Shown here piece by piece: positions 27,716 through 38,780 of a stretch of 64,000 bases of DNA. Within the stretch, counting starts at the first letter, position 1. Each line of letters begins with the position of its first letter. Location: positions 1 to 64,000 of the forward strand of contig NC_079270.1 of NCBI RefSeq assembly GCF_947241705.1, in the 5' to 3' direction. The position numbers and the translations under genes were made by a program. Source of the DNA: Saccharomyces mikatae IFO 1815 (taxonomy: Eukaryota > Ascomycota > Saccharomycetes > Saccharomycetales > Saccharomycetaceae). The notes under the pieces are model-generated. The model searched no databases and was not told where the DNA came from. It saw only the letters and a list, made by a program, of their open reading frames with translations.

Positions 27716-28663
27716 TGTACAATTGTTCTTTTGACTGTGAGAAATCTTTTAGTCTATGCTACTTTTCTGTCGGAAAAGCTGGTTGCCGTATATAGTTTGG
27801 TGACAAGAGACGACATCATTTTCATTTCTTCCTGTGCGAATGCCTTCCTTATATATGTCTGTTGGCGTACCTGTTAGCATCCTGAAAATGAATAGAAGAG
27901 AGTGGACCACAACATTTGGCAGTGGACCCACAGCGAGGGGTTCGGGAGATGTAAATACAACTGGGCAGCATGGCATGATGCGCTCTGCACCCCGACTTTT
28001 TTGTCACTTGGTCAACAATAGCAATATCATGCTATTCCTGGACCGTTCCCTTCCATGTACTTCCCCGCGGTCTTGCATATTCGTGGTCGCAAGACAAAGC
28101 ACAAAGAGTGAGGTTCTCCTGCCCGGAACTCCGCAAAATATAACATAAGCATTTCTCCGCGGAATTACATAAGCATTTCTCCGAACGATATAGGTTTTCC
28201 GTCTCCTGCATTTTACTGGCATTTCATGATTTTTTTTAGTTTTGCATTTGTTTCCCCTGAGAAAAAGAAAAAACAACTTCCGTTAACTATAAACTTTAAA
28301 TGGGAACTGAGCAAAGTGTCTGCGGAAAATGAGACGTCGGATATTGTAGATGAACCCGCTGCCATTTCCACAAATAAACGCTGACCACACAAAGCAATGC
28401 ATGCACTCAGCTATCGTCGTTTCAAGGTGGCACCTCAAGAAGATGGTGCACGCTTATGTCTTCACAAGCACACATACACATACACACATACTTTCTTTCC
28501 TCTACCTTTCTATCCATATATCCTACAATATAAAAGCAAGGTGTATGATGTGACAGTTATGTAACTAATCGAAGAAACAGTTCTTTTTTCTCTTTACAAT
28601 GCTTAGAAAAGTAAAGTGCCACATAAATTAGCAACCAAACTCTTTTATTTTTTACTTCACATC
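27716..28663. promoter_or_regulatory. Divergent promoter, IMA and HXT
   Basis: This 948-bp promoter holds a 17-bp direct repeat, ACATAAGCATTTCTCCG, at 28143-28159 and 28167-28183. Each copy ends in a minus-strand CGGAGAA, which fits the Rgt1 site CGGANNA. Further CGGAAAA sites occur at 27771-27777 and 28323-28329. TATA boxes are TATATAAG on the minus strand (27848-27855) and TATAAAAG on the plus strand (28529-28536). Rgt1 represses hexose transporter genes when glucose is absent; its action here is inferred from the sites. Confidence 0.6.
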
Positions 28664-30367
28664 ATGTCAGGTGCTAGTGATACATCCGCAAACGATCAAT
28701 CCGCTGCCAATTATAGTACCCATTCAGCAGTGAGCGCTCCGTCTATCAAGGCTGAGAATGGCGATTCTAAAAATTCTCTCGAAGATGCCACGGGTGATCT
28801 ACCTATTGACCTGCCACAAAAGCCTCTCTCTGCATACACCACCGTTGCAATCCTGTGCCTAATGATCGCATTCGGCGGTTTCATCTTTGGCTGGGACACT
28901 GGTACCATCTCCGGTTTCGTTAACTTGTCCGACTTCGTCAGAAGATTCGGCCAAAAGAACGGGAAAGGAGGCTACTATTTATCCAAGGTCAGAATGGGTT
29001 TGATTGTCTCAATATTTAACATCGGATGTGCTATAGGTGGGATTGTCTTGTCAAAAGTCGGCGATATTTATGGCCGTCGTATTGGTCTAATTACAGTCAC
29101 CGCCATCTATGTCGTAGGCATTCTGATCCAAATAACCTCGATAGACAAGTGGTACCAATACTTTATTGGAAGAATTATTTCTGGACTAGGAGTTGGGGGC
29201 ATTGCCGTGCTCTCCCCGATGCTTATATCAGAGGTCTCCCCCAAACACATCAGAGGAACCCTTGTTCAACTGTACCAGCTTATGGGTACTATGGGCATTT
29301 TTCTGGGTTACTGCACCAACTACGGTACCAAAAACTATCACGACGCCACCCAATGGAGAGTCGGCCTCGGGCTTTGCTTTGCCTGGGCCACCTTCATGGT
29401 TAGTGGAATGATGTTCGTTCCGGAATCACCACGTTACCTAATCGAGGTTGGTAAGGACGAAGAAGCCAAGCGTTCGTTGGCAAAGTCCAACAAAGTCTCA
29501 GTCGACGACCCTGCCCTGCTCGCCGAATACGACACCATAAGAGCAGGCATTGAAATTGAAAAGCTCGCAGGTAATGCGTCATGGGGTGAACTGCTATCCA
29601 CGAAAACAAAAGTTTTTCAGCGTGTGCTCATGGGAGTAATGATCCAATCTCTGCAGCAATTGACAGGTGATAACTATTTCTTCTACTACGGTACAACCAT
29701 TTTCAAGTCGGTCGGATTAAAGGACTCCTTCCAGACATCTATCATCATCGGGGTGGTCAACTTTTTCTCTTCATTCATAGCAGTGTACACTATTGAAAGG
29801 TTCGGACGTCGTACATGCCTATTGTGGGGCGCCGCCTCCATGCTGTGCTGCTTTACTGTGTTCGCCTCTGTCGGTGTTACAAAGCTGTGGCCTCAGGGAA
29901 GCAGCCACCAGGATATTACTTCTCAGGGCGCTGGTAACTGTATGATCGTCTTTACCATGTTCTTCATTTTTTCGTTCGCCACCACTTGGGCAGGCGGCTG
30001 TTTTGTTATAGTGTCAGAAACCTTCCCTCTTAGAGTCAAATCAAGGGGCATGGCGGTTGCAACAGCAGCAAACTGGATGTGGGGTTTCCTGATTAGTTTC
30101 TTCACGCCCTTTATCACCGGTGCAATTAACTTTTACTACGGTTACGTCTTCCTAGGCTGTCTAGTCTTCGCCTACTTCTATGTGTTTTTCTTCGTCCCAG
30201 AAACGAAAGGCCTGACGCTGGAAGAGGTCAACACAATGTGGATGGAGGGCATTCCACCATGGAAGTCTGCTTCATGGGTGCCACCAGAAAGAAGAACGGC
30301 AGACTACGATGCAGATGCGATAGGTCATGATGATAGACCAATCTACAAAAGGTTCTTCTCCAGCTGA
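28664..30367 (+). CDS. HXT11: Hexose transporter, HXT11/HXT9 type
   Basis: This 567-residue sugar porter has 12 membrane segments and the family signatures GRR after TM2 (GDIYGRRIG), [14 protein letters not shown] in TM7, PESPRYL (about 253) and [11 protein letters not shown] (about 512). The start is set at 28664 ([11 protein letters not shown]), which matches Hxt11 and its length. The frame is open 16 codons further up, but those codons do not fit the family. Hxt9 and Hxt11 are almost identical; they carry glucose and other hexoses and affect drug sensitivity under Pdr1/Pdr3 control. The position between IMA and HPF1 points to HXT11. It is plasma-membrane located and divergent from the isomaltase gene, with which it forms a sugar-use pair. 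Confidence 0.93.
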   Translation: MSGASDTSANDQSAANYSTHSAVSAPSIKAENGDSKNSLEDATGDLPIDLPQKPLSAYTTVAILCLMIAFGGFIFGWDTGTISGFVNLSDFVRRFGQKNGKGGYYLSKVRMGLIVSIFNIGCAIGGIVLSKVGDIYGRRIGLITVTAIYVVGILIQITSIDKWYQYFIGRIISGLGVGGIAVLSPMLISEVSPKHIRGTLVQLYQLMGTMGIFLGYCTNYGTKNYHDATQWRVGLGLCFAWATFMVSGMMFVPESPRYLIEVGKDEEAKRSLAKSNKVSVDDPALLAEYDTIRAGIEIEKLAGNASWGELLSTKTKVFQRVLMGVMIQSLQQLTGDNYFFYYGTTIFKSVGLKDSFQTSIIIGVVNFFSSFIAVYTIERFGRRTCLLWGAASMLCCFTVFASVGVTKLWPQGSSHQDITSQGAGNCMIVFTMFFIFSFATTWAGGCFVIVSETFPLRVKSRGMAVATAANWMWGFLISFFTPFITGAINFYYGYVFLGCLVFAYFYVFFFVPETKGLTLEEVNTMWMEGIPPWKSASWVPPERRTADYDADAIGHDDRPIYKRFFSS

Positions 30368-31976
30368 TCCTTCAAGTCCCTGGCAATTTCCAACAAAAAT
30401 GCCTTTTCCTCCTAATTCTCTGCTATTTAAAATGTTTACTTTTGTACACTTTAACGCCTAATGAACGTTCTTTTATATCTCGAAAGTAGCTTTTGATGTA
30501 GGCATTGTCAGCTGCAGTGCTTGCACGACTGCACATAATTATACGCATCGTACTACCGAACAAAATGACAATTTCGCTTTACCAGAAATCTCATGACGTG
30601 AACCTTGCTTAATCTATAACACATAGTCGTTTTTCACAGATTGCGTGCTAAGATTATCACGATACTCCGTGAACCCTCACAGAAAAGATCAAAAATATAA
30701 AATACCATACTACCATATATTTACTGCTGTCAGTGAAAGTTTACACATGTTTTCGTGCCGCTTTCCCAATGTAGCAAAAACCGGCTTTATCTAGGTTGAT
30801 AACTGCGTTATCACAAACTCCCGATATGGTTATCGCCTACATCTTCAGCTGATCTTTCGGTAACTGTATATACGCTAGAAAAAATAATCACGATGAAATG
30901 ACTAACCAGCCGATTCACACTGCGATCGCAGCATATGACCTAGTCGGGTTGCTCGTTTCTGATCAGGACTCCTCATAGCTATATGACTACAATTAACAAT
31001 CAATCACGTGCCGGGAGTAATTTAAGTAAGGCTTTCTTCTTTTGGCCATTGCCAAGCGGGCGTTAATTTCATCTCGCCGAAAATACAAAACTTACCCCAT
31101 ACAACTCAACAATTCAACTTTGTGGTCTCTCATTTAATTCATTCGTCTATCAATCACCTGATAGTTATCACCCGAGAAAAAGCAAGGCAAACGCAGAATG
31201 GCCAATGAAGCGTGTGACTATAGATAGTGGATTACTAGCTGTCAAAAGACTTGAGAATCTTGCCTGCACGATTCCCATCAAAATTTGAAAACACGCGCGC
31301 TGTGAATTGTACCTCAAAAGGAAGCTTCTCCTGCGCGGTTTTATGAGTAAATGGGGTCTGATCGCTTCCAGAAAAACCTTGCCTACATGCATCTGTTTTC
31401 GCCGTTCCTGTCAGCTGTTGCTAAGATGTTCTTTCAATGGCAGGCCAGCCCGGCAGAAAAAAGGGTTTGCTGTAAAATGATAAGAGAAAAGTGCCAATTT
31501 TCAGAAAAATACTTTTAAATATGAAGAAACTTTAAAATACTCCTAATATCCTTCCCACCTGAAACTTCACTTATTTTTAAAATATAAAAATAAAAGACTT
31601 TGCTGCAAAGTAAGCAATATTTATCCTTTTAGTTAGGTGTTGTCACTCTGGTTTTTCTTTTGTGATCAGTAGTGGAAATAGAAATTGCACACATGAGAGC
31701 TGGTGGCTCTCTTGGGTTATATGCGAATGATATCCAAAAAATTTTATCATCCATGGGTCGGATGGGTCGGAAGAATGGTTATATGTGTTCGAACTATGCG
31801 GCTGTCAGTTCCTACTGACGGAAAAGTAACAGTTACAGCTCTCTTATTCAAAAAGTAGTATTAAAAAAGTTAAATTAAAAAAATACTTAAATGTTTACAC
31901 TAAGCGCATATTGAACATATATTAAAAGAACTTGTTTTGTCTAAGGGGAGTACAGTCCACTCCTAGGTTAGAAAAA
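30368..31976. other. Intergenic, HXT to HPF1
   Basis: This 1.6-kb spacer separates the 3' ends of two convergent genes. It contains two exact matches to the 11-bp ARS consensus on the minus strand (30692-30702 and 31579-31589, both AAAATATAAAA on the plus strand), so an origin is possible. No coding relic was seen. Confidence 0.4.
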
Positions 31977-34900
31977 TTAGTTGAAGAAGGCAAGAACGAA
32001 AATACCGGCCAAAGCATTCAGAGCGTTGGTGTTCAAACCAGCAGCAACACCTTCGGACTGAATAACGATACCAGTAGAGGATTTAGGAGCAGTAGTTGGA
32101 GCGCTGGATCCGGAGAAAATGGAAATTGCGCTAGATGATCCATAAACGGCAGTGGTCAATGAGGTTGCCTTAGGAGCCTCAGAAGCGGTAGTTGTGTAAG
32201 ACTTTGGAGAAACAGTAGTTGCGGTGGCGGTCGAAGTAACTTCAGGAACTTGAGAAGTGATGATCTTGACATCACAGCCATTGTCGTCACATTGAGTAAC
32301 AGTAGCAGTGTACGATTTTGGAAGAGCAGAGGTTGCTGTAGTTTCCTTAGGAGCTTTAGTGGTAACAGTCTTTACGTTACAGCCATTATCGTCACAGTGA
32401 GTAACGGTAGCAGTGGTGTATGATTCTGGGGACACCGTGGTAGTGGTGGCTTCAGGCGCTTCAGAAGTAACGGTCTTCACAACACATCCATTGTCGTCAC
32501 AATGAGTGACAGTGGCAGTAGTATGTGACTTAGAAGATACAGTGGCGGTTGTTGTGGTTGGTTTAGGAGCTTCGGAAGTGACGGTCTTTACATTACAGCC
32601 ATTATCGTCACAGTGGGTAACAGTGACAGTGGTGTATGATCTTGTGGAAGCGGTGGTTGCTGACGTTTCTTTAGGAGCTTCAGAAGTAACAGTTTTTTCA
32701 CTACAGCCGTTGTCGTCGCAATGAGTAACAGTCACAGTGGTATATGACTTGGAAGAAACAGTTTTAGTTGCAGCGATACCAGTTGATGTAGTAACATGGC
32801 ATCCACTTTCATCACAAGAAGTGATTGTAGCAGTGGTGGATGAACATGGAATGGTTGTGGTAATAGTGTAGGTGTTACCATTTGTGTCAGTTGTTTCCGA
32901 ACAGGAAACAACGACTGTGCTAGTAGCGGTTGCATATGTTAGTGTTGTGGTGTAAACAGAAGCAGAACCTGAGGTCAAGGTGGAAGCAGAAGACGAAGCT
33001 GTTGAACCTGAGACGGAGGCACTTGATGAAGTGATTGAATCTGAGGCAGAGGCACCGGATGAGGTGATTGTACTAGAACCTGTAGCAGAGTTGGATATAC
33101 TAGAAGTAACTGACGAAGCACCAGACGTGGTAGAAGTGGATGAAGATGTAGTACTAGAAGCAACGGCACCACCATAATTTAGGTAGTAGGCAGAGGCGCC
33201 TGCAAAGGTTCCTTCGGAGACGTTGAAGCTAGAACTAGTGAATCCTGTACCAATAGCAAAAGAGAATTGTCTGTTGCCTTGGGTTGCAGTCAAAACACCG
33301 GTAGCACTATCGTAGGATAGGCTAGTGACGTCAGCAGTAATGGCAATTTGGTTTTTACCAGTGTAGCCAACAACAGGAATAGGAGTAGTGTTGCTTTCGG
33401 TAGGGTCAACGGCAAGAACACCTTCGCCCTTGAATACAACAGTTTGACCAGTGAAGGTGTCTGGGTAGTGTAGGTAAAGGTTGCCAGAGATTATGTTGAC
33501 AGTACCACTACCGGAAACAGGTTCAACAACCACGTAGGTACTTCCGTTGTCCAGGTTTATTTCACCGTTGTTAACTGATCCTTCATCTTCAGCTCTACGT
33601 TGCAAACCGGAGACAGAACCACCGTTGATGATAGCGTTAGAGAAAGAGAATGCACCAGAGTTTGAGTATGGAGAGTAAGTAACTTCACCTTTACTGGATT
33701 CGGATAAGCTTAAAGCAATGTCACCGCTGTTTGCAAAAGAGCCAGGTGTGAATGAGTATATGGAGGCAGACGAAGCAGCGGGTTCTTCAGCGTTGAAAGT
33801 ACCAGAAACATCAAAATTTGGACCGGAAATGTCGAATTCGGTGCCTGGGTAAGTTGGCTTAGACTTTCTGACGAGCAGTGCACCACGAACAATCAAATCG
33901 GCTAAGAAACCGTATTTATCACCGTCAACTAGAGTTAATTCTCCACCTGCAGCAATTTCAACGGCTTCTGTTGCAATGACTGAACCAGTAAGAGTGAGAT
34001 CACCACTGATTGTTGTTGATGGCAAATAAATAGTACCTTCGCTGGAGGAAAGTGAGTTGGATGCACTTGCACTTGTACTAGATGCTGAAGAAGTTATAAA
34101 GCTCGATGTGCCGGAAGTGATAGCACTCGAGGCACCAGAAGTGGATGAGGTTGATTGAGGAATTGAACTTGAGACGCCAGGAGCGGAGGAACCAGAGGCG
34201 GATGAGGCTGATGGGCCGGAGGTTGATGAACCTGATGGAATAGAAGATGCGGATGAGGCTGATGAACCTGAAGCGGATGAGCCTGATGGAATAGTAGATG
34301 CTGATGAGGTTGATGAGCCGGAAGCGGATGAACCTGATGGAATAGTAGATGCGGATGAGGTTGATGAACCTGAAGCGGATGAACCTGATGGAATAGAAGA
34401 TGCGGATGAGGCTGATGAACCTGAAGTGGATGAGCCTGATGGAATAGTAGATGCTGATGAGGTTGATGAGCCGGAAGCGGATGAACCTGATGGAATAGTA
34501 GATGCGGATGAAGCTAATGGGCCAGAGGTTGATGAACCTGAAGCGGACGAGCCTGATTGTGTTATAGAAGCGGATGAAACAGAAATAGATGAAGTTGGTG
34601 GAACAGAGCTCGAAACTTCAGAACCAGAAGAGGCAGATGTAGCAACAGAGCTCGAAACTTCAGAACCAGATGAGGTAGATGGAGCAACAGAGCTCGAAAC
34701 TTCAGAACCAGATGAGGTAGATGTAGCAACAGAGCTCGAAACTTCAGAACCAGAAGAGGTAGATGGAGCAACAGAGCTCGAAACTTCCGAACCAGATGAG
34801 GTAGATGTAGCAACAGAGCTCGAAACTTCAGAACCAGAAGAGGTAGATGGAGCAACAGAGCTCGAAACTTCCGAACCAGAAGAGGTAGATGGAGCAACAG

Positions 34901-35354
34901 AGCTAGATACTCCAGAACCAGAAGAGGTAGATGGAGCAACAGAGCTCGAAACTTCAGAACCAGAGGAGGCAGATGGAGCAACAGAGCTCGAAACTTCAGA
35001 ACCAGATGAGGTAGATGTAGCAACAGAGCTCGAAACTTCAGAACCAGAAGAGGTAGATGGAGTAATAGAGCTAGATACTTCAGAACCAGAAGAGACAGAT
35101 GTAGCAACAGAGCTTGAGGTAACAGACGAAGTTGTAATTAATTCAGTGAGAGAACTCGAGACATCAGTGGCGGATGAAGTCGACTGAACAATAGAACTAC
35201 TAATTGAAACGGAACCAGATGAACTTGACGAAATAGCAGTAGATGAGCTGTTACTTGGGACTGAAGAACTATTGGTATAGTACTGGCCCAAGGCGCTTTG
35301 GGAATATAAGGCTAAGGCCAAAGCGGCTTGAAATTTATTAAAGCGATTGAGCAT
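31977..35354 (-). CDS. HPF1: HPF1-like GPI-anchored cell-wall mannoprotein
   Basis: This 1125-residue Ser/Thr-rich wall protein is longer than the S288C form I recall (967). It has a signal peptide (ends SQSALGQ), then a repeat region with 12 units of 14 residues ([14 protein letters not shown]) followed by 6 units of 17 residues ([17 protein letters not shown]). A folded hyphally-regulated-cell-wall type domain covers about 430-730. Another Ser/Thr stretch leads to five CDDNGC repeats plus one CDESGC (about 830-1060), and a hydrophobic GPI tail ends [10 protein letters not shown]. The protein is expected to be heavily O-mannosylated and linked to wall glucan. It reduces protein haze in wine, and repeat changes alter adhesion and buoyancy. 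Repeat numbers are prone to expansion. Confidence 0.93.
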   Translation of the reverse strand: MLNRFNKFQAALALALYSQSALGQYYTNSSSVPSNSSSTAISSSSSGSVSISSSIVQSTSSATDVSSSLTELITTSSVTSSSVATSVSSGSEVSSSITPSTSSGSEVSSSVATSTSSGSEVSSSVAPSASSGSEVSSSVAPSTSSGSGVSSSVAPSTSSGSEVSSSVAPSTSSGSEVSSSVATSTSSGSEVSSSVAPSTSSGSEVSSSVATSTSSGSEVSSSVAPSTSSGSEVSSSVATSASSGSEVSSSVPPTSSISVSSASITQSGSSASGSSTSGPLASSASTIPSGSSASGSSTSSASTIPSGSSTSGSSASSASSIPSGSSASGSSTSSASTIPSGSSASGSSTSSASTIPSGSSASGSSASSASSIPSGSSTSGPSASSASGSSAPGVSSSIPQSTSSTSGASSAITSGTSSFITSSASSTSASASNSLSSSEGTIYLPSTTISGDLTLTGSVIATEAVEIAAGGELTLVDGDKYGFLADLIVRGALLVRKSKPTYPGTEFDISGPNFDVSGTFNAEEPAASSASIYSFTPGSFANSGDIALSLSESSKGEVTYSPYSNSGAFSFSNAIINGGSVSGLQRRAEDEGSVNNGEINLDNGSTYVVVEPVSGSGTVNIISGNLYLHYPDTFTGQTVVFKGEGVLAVDPTESNTTPIPVVGYTGKNQIAITADVTSLSYDSATGVLTATQGNRQFSFAIGTGFTSSSFNVSEGTFAGASAYYLNYGGAVASSTTSSSTSTTSGASSVTSSISNSATGSSTITSSGASASDSITSSSASVSGSTASSSASTLTSGSASVYTTTLTYATATSTVVVSCSETTDTNGNTYTITTTIPCSSTTATITSCDESGCHVTTSTGIAATKTVSSKSYTTVTVTHCDDNGCSEKTVTSEAPKETSATTASTRSYTTVTVTHCDDNGCNVKTVTSEAPKPTTTTATVSSKSHTTATVTHCDDNGCVVKTVTSEAPEATTTTVSPESYTTATVTHCDDNGCNVKTVTTKAPKETTATSALPKSYTATVTQCDDNGCDVKIITSQVPEVTSTATATTVSPKSYTTTASEAPKATSLTTAVYGSSSAISIFSGSSAPTTAPKSSTGIVIQSEGVAAGLNTNALNALAGIFVLAFFN
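34200..34520 (-). repeat. HPF1 51-bp minisatellite, about 6 units
   Basis: This encodes six 17-residue units of the form S(T/S)IPSGSS(A/T)SGSS(A/T)SSA. It lies between the 42-bp array and the folded domain. Confidence 0.8.
34600..35115 (-). repeat. HPF1 42-bp minisatellite, about 12 units
   Basis: This encodes twelve [10 protein letters not shown](A/I)(P/T)S(T/A) units of 14 residues in phase. Variants alternate between APST and ATST, suggesting higher-order duplication of unit pairs. The opposite strand is open by repetition only. Confidence 0.85.
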
Positions 35355-36133
35355 CTCTTTGACACAGGCGAGATTTTACCAGAAAAAAAAGCAACGATGG
35401 ATATTTGCTGTTGCTAGATTGTGGACAGAATAAGTTTAACCATAAAATAATCGAATGGCAGAACCAATAGTAATGAAGTGAAATGACCTTTATATATGCT
35501 TTTTGGCCAGTATGCGCGGACTCTGGAAACATAACTGCAAAGATTAACCGTTGAGTTAGCTTAAATTTTTGTACACGCTTTTCTGAGGAAGCACTCGTAA
35601 GTTCTATGCGCGCGCGTTCCTTTAGCAACGAATGGGGGGTATCTTAATTTGTAAACAAAGACATTTAGCTGCTAATAACAACAAGCCCCCTAAAGAGTCT
35701 ACAAACTGTGCAGGGCGTGGTCTAGCCCACTCTGATAAGGTAGTTGCAAAGTCTTTTTAGACAATTATCATTACCAAGAAAGCCACACAAGACAGGGCCT
35801 AATATCAAGACTATTCACTCAATTTGTCATGAAAAATCGCTATTTACCTTGTTTCCACTAAAAATTATTAACCAGTAATATCCAATTGGAATTGGATATG
35901 AGGACTACACACTTGAAAAAAAAAACAGAAAAATAATATACGACTAGGAGAAAGAAATAACTGAATAGCAACACATCCATCACCTTAAGGTGATAAAAAA
36001 ATAGTGGTTGCCCTCCGTGACCATTTATCTCCGTGAACGCGAGATATTTGTTTTTAGATTCCTCAAGCGCATGTCCACCTCGTATTATTGCAACGCGAAC
36101 GTGGGTTTTTCTGTTGAGAAGTGGCTGGTTAAG

Positions 36134-36165
36134 GCCCTGTAAAATACCACGCTGTTTTACAGGGC
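36134..36165. repeat. Perfect inverted repeat with 10-base loop
   Basis: GCCCTGTAAAA (36134-36144) is matched by TTTTACAGGGC (36155-36165) around 10 bases. It could form a hairpin or bind a dimeric regulator; the function is unknown. Confidence 0.7.
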
Positions 36166-37639
36166 AGTATAATTTCATAGGGGAATGTGGGATTTGTCCA
36201 TTAGTGGTAAACTGCACTGTCTTACGATAAGAACACTATCTTGGGCAGTTTAAAAGAATGTGGTTTTTTATTCGAATTATAAAAACACACCGGTAAGTAC
36301 AAAATCGCGAGCGGGTGCATAGAATTGTACAATTATTGAAGTTAGTTAGCACCGTTTTTGCCATTCTCGCAGAAAAAGGCACAAACACATATATCAATAT
36401 CCTGTAGTGCAGACTATCTCAAAGAAGTAGGAACTCCAATTCCTGTATGCGTCTGACCTCGGATTTTCTCTTCGACCAATGAGGGATAGTTATTTTTTCC
36501 CCTTTTTTGTTGATAGCTAGAGTATTGGATTATCTTCTAGGGTCGATCTTTACTTATGCCTTTGTCCAATTTGATAAGGTGACGAAACTTTTTATTCAGA
36601 TTTGATTTTGTTTGCCTTCTTTTTCTTAAAGGGAGTTATACATTTGAGGTGAGAACGTTACCTTGAAAATCTTATCATAATCTTCATAAAACAAATGCCA
36701 CCATTTTACCCAGGAGTATTGTAGGGTAGGGTATGACTAACCTCATTTTTGAGGGCATCTTTTAAGTTACAAAGTGCTTGACTGAGCTTTTTATGGGAGT
36801 TCAAATGGCCGCGTAATGTCCATAAATTAACCAACATTCACATTGTTTGCGCGCTTCTCTTTGGCGATTAATCGTGCAAATATAGTCACCGTATTCAATG
36901 TTTTGTCCGCCTCATCTTAGGTCTGTAACGATCATGGATGTATGCCATATTGAACTACCTAGGAAACTGTTTCTGGCAAAATCTCAAACGCCCTAGTAGT
37001 TGTTTTTTGGTTCTTTTTTAACTCAAAAGTGAGGTATGACATACGTACACGTAGCGGTAGAATTTCTTGTTACCTTGGATAGCTAATGTTGAGAACTTCT
37101 TTATTTCAATAACTCGTAGAAATTGCGCAAGATTTATTATTTATACAGTGTTTCAAGGACCACACTTCTGTTGATATAATTTTCATCATAAGGAGTAACG
37201 CCGAACAACGCAAAAATATATCGTCTACATAATGAAGTTTGATGTACATCATTTTGGCATCAAGACAAGCTTTCAGTCACTATCGACAGCTCACCTCTGA
37301 AAGGTCCTCATTTCGATGAGTTTAGTTGTATCATAGAATTATTATTATCAAAGAACCTCCGCCCGAAGGCTGCAAAGCCTTAAAATGTTCAGTTGTGCCG
37401 AAAAGGAAATATTGGGCAGCAAATGCCAGATAAAGTCTACCGCAATCGTAATGTCAGTAAACACTACGCTTGTGACATTTGGAGCATTTTCTTACTTAAT
37501 ACATATCAGCCGGTAATCCATGTTGCCGTTGTTTTCGAGCAGCATATGAATTACCTTTTATCTTGGCCCAAACCTAAATTACGGCGTGCATTGGACCAGC
37601 CCAGCCGCATTGCCCATAATGATGTGGCGGAAGCGAGGC

Positions 37640-37691
37640 ACCTTAAAGGTGTTTAATGTAATTAACCTTCAGGGTCCGTGACCCTTAGGGT
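37640..37691 (+). promoter_or_regulatory. Three zinc-responsive elements (Zap1) before ZPS1
   Basis: ACCTTAAAGGT (37640-37650) is an exact match to ACCTTNAAGGT. ACCTTCAGGGT (37665-37675) and ACCCTTAGGGT (37681-37691) fit the relaxed form. They lie 340-390 bp upstream of the ZPS1 ATG. ZPS1 is a known Zap1 target induced by zinc shortage, so the cluster is very likely functional. Confidence 0.85.
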
Positions 37692-37923
37692 CTTTGAACT
37701 TGTGCGACTTTCACGTATGAAAAAAGATACTGTTTACAAGAATGTTGCCTCTCTGAAAGAAAAAGGAATTATAGTTTTTCTTCGAGATCATTTGGATAAT
37801 AGTCTATAGAAGTGCCGTTCTTTACTGTATCTGTATCTTGAACTATCTACCAGGAATCTGTGGACGTCGCACATGACTCTCATATGTGGTCACACTTGAT
37901 AGGTAGTCCATGAATTAAAAACG

Positions 37924-37931
37924 TATAAAAA
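37924..37931 (+). promoter_or_regulatory. ZPS1 TATA box
   Basis: TATAAAAA lies 107 bp upstream of the ATG, as expected for a strongly inducible gene. Confidence 0.6.
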
Positions 37932-38030
37932 GAGGACAGAATGAACTATCTTCGTTACCATAGCTTGATTAGAAATTAGGAACAAGCAATTGTTTCCATA
38001 TATCAAATCTATATACAACTATAGCACATT

Positions 38031-38780
38031 ATGAGAGCTTTTTCTGGTAAAACCGTGGTTTTTGCAACTGTTGCTTCTTTAGCATTGGGTTCTCCAATTA
38101 AATATGATACTAACTCGACTGTTGAGTTACAATCTTCTCTCACTCAGGAAGTTCTTGGTTGGGATCATGCAACTTTTCCCTCCATTTATCAAACCTGTAA
38201 TGAAACTAATGCCAGAATGCTGAACGCAGCTTTCAAAGACACCGCTGAAATTACCGCTTATGGTAAAGACAGACTCTTGAACTACGGTGTGGATGACGTT
38301 TATTATAAAAGATGGTTTGGTAACGGTAGTATATTCACTGTCATGGGCGTTTTGGATCAATTAATGGAGGCATCCAAGGGTGGTATGCTTATGAGGTGTG
38401 ATGATGCTGATGGTTTGTGTGCAGCAAATCCAAACTATTATGCGGGCCATCATCGTCAATCTTTTCCAGCAGAAACTGTCATTTGTGATTATTTTTACAC
38501 CTCTAGAAAGCCGTTATCGACAATTTGCTTTGAAGGTACTATTGTTGATGTCGGTCCTAAACATTATGCAGGTATTGATATGTTACATCGTTACTTGCAC
38601 GTTCCTACCATGAGTATGGATGGATTTATTGGTGAATATGCAGAAACTCTTGAAGAAGTTGTTGACTACGCCCAAAACAATGTAACGTTCGCTGTTAGAA
38701 ATACCGACAATTACCTGTACTACCTTGCAGACGTTTATAGTACTTCTGTTATCCCCGGTGGCTGTCTTGGTAAATTATGA
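38031..38780 (+). CDS. ZPS1: ZPS1, secreted zinc-regulated protein (Pra1 family)
   Basis: This 249-residue secreted protein has a signal peptide at about 1-20 (VVFATVASLALGS). It is related to Candida Pra1, a secreted zinc-binding scavenger. The histidine-rich segments GHHRQS and KHYAGIDMLHRYLH resemble the metal-binding part of deuterolysin-like proteins. At least four cysteines and several N-glycosylation sequons are present. It is strongly induced by low zinc through Zap1 and at alkaline pH; three Zap1 sites stand upstream. The frame is intact. Whether it has protease activity is unclear. Confidence 0.95.
   Translation: MRAFSGKTVVFATVASLALGSPIKYDTNSTVELQSSLTQEVLGWDHATFPSIYQTCNETNARMLNAAFKDTAEITAYGKDRLLNYGVDDVYYKRWFGNGSIFTVMGVLDQLMEASKGGMLMRCDDADGLCAANPNYYAGHHRQSFPAETVICDYFYTSRKPLSTICFEGTIVDVGPKHYAGIDMLHRYLHVPTMSMDGFIGEYAETLEEVVDYAQNNVTFAVRNTDNYLYYLADVYSTSVIPGGCLGKL

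Larger units (their letters stand above)
35355..38030. promoter_or_regulatory. Long HPF1-ZPS1 divergent intergenic region
   Basis: This 2.7-kb region serves as promoter to both HPF1 and ZPS1. It holds a perfect 11-bp inverted repeat (36134-36144 and 36155-36165), a CACCTTAAGGTG palindrome (35981-35992), the zinc-responsive sites before ZPS1 and a ZPS1 TATA box. Long promoters are common for yeast wall-protein genes. The 119- and 87-codon frames inside have no recognisable features. Confidence 0.5.

Noticed and set aside
30692-31589. Two exact ARS consensus matches as a mapped origin
   Set aside because: AT-rich spacers often hold such matches; without conservation or B-element support I list them only as possible.
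34426-35187. 253-codon acidic frame antisense to HPF1 (and a leucine-rich one on the coding strand in another frame)
   Set aside because: Both are open only because the HPF1 repeats have a period divisible by three; no start context, domain or conservation supports them.
35858-36217. 119-codon minus-strand frame in the HPF1-ZPS1 promoter
   Set aside because: No family, low-complexity hydrophobic end, spans the inverted repeat; probably chance.
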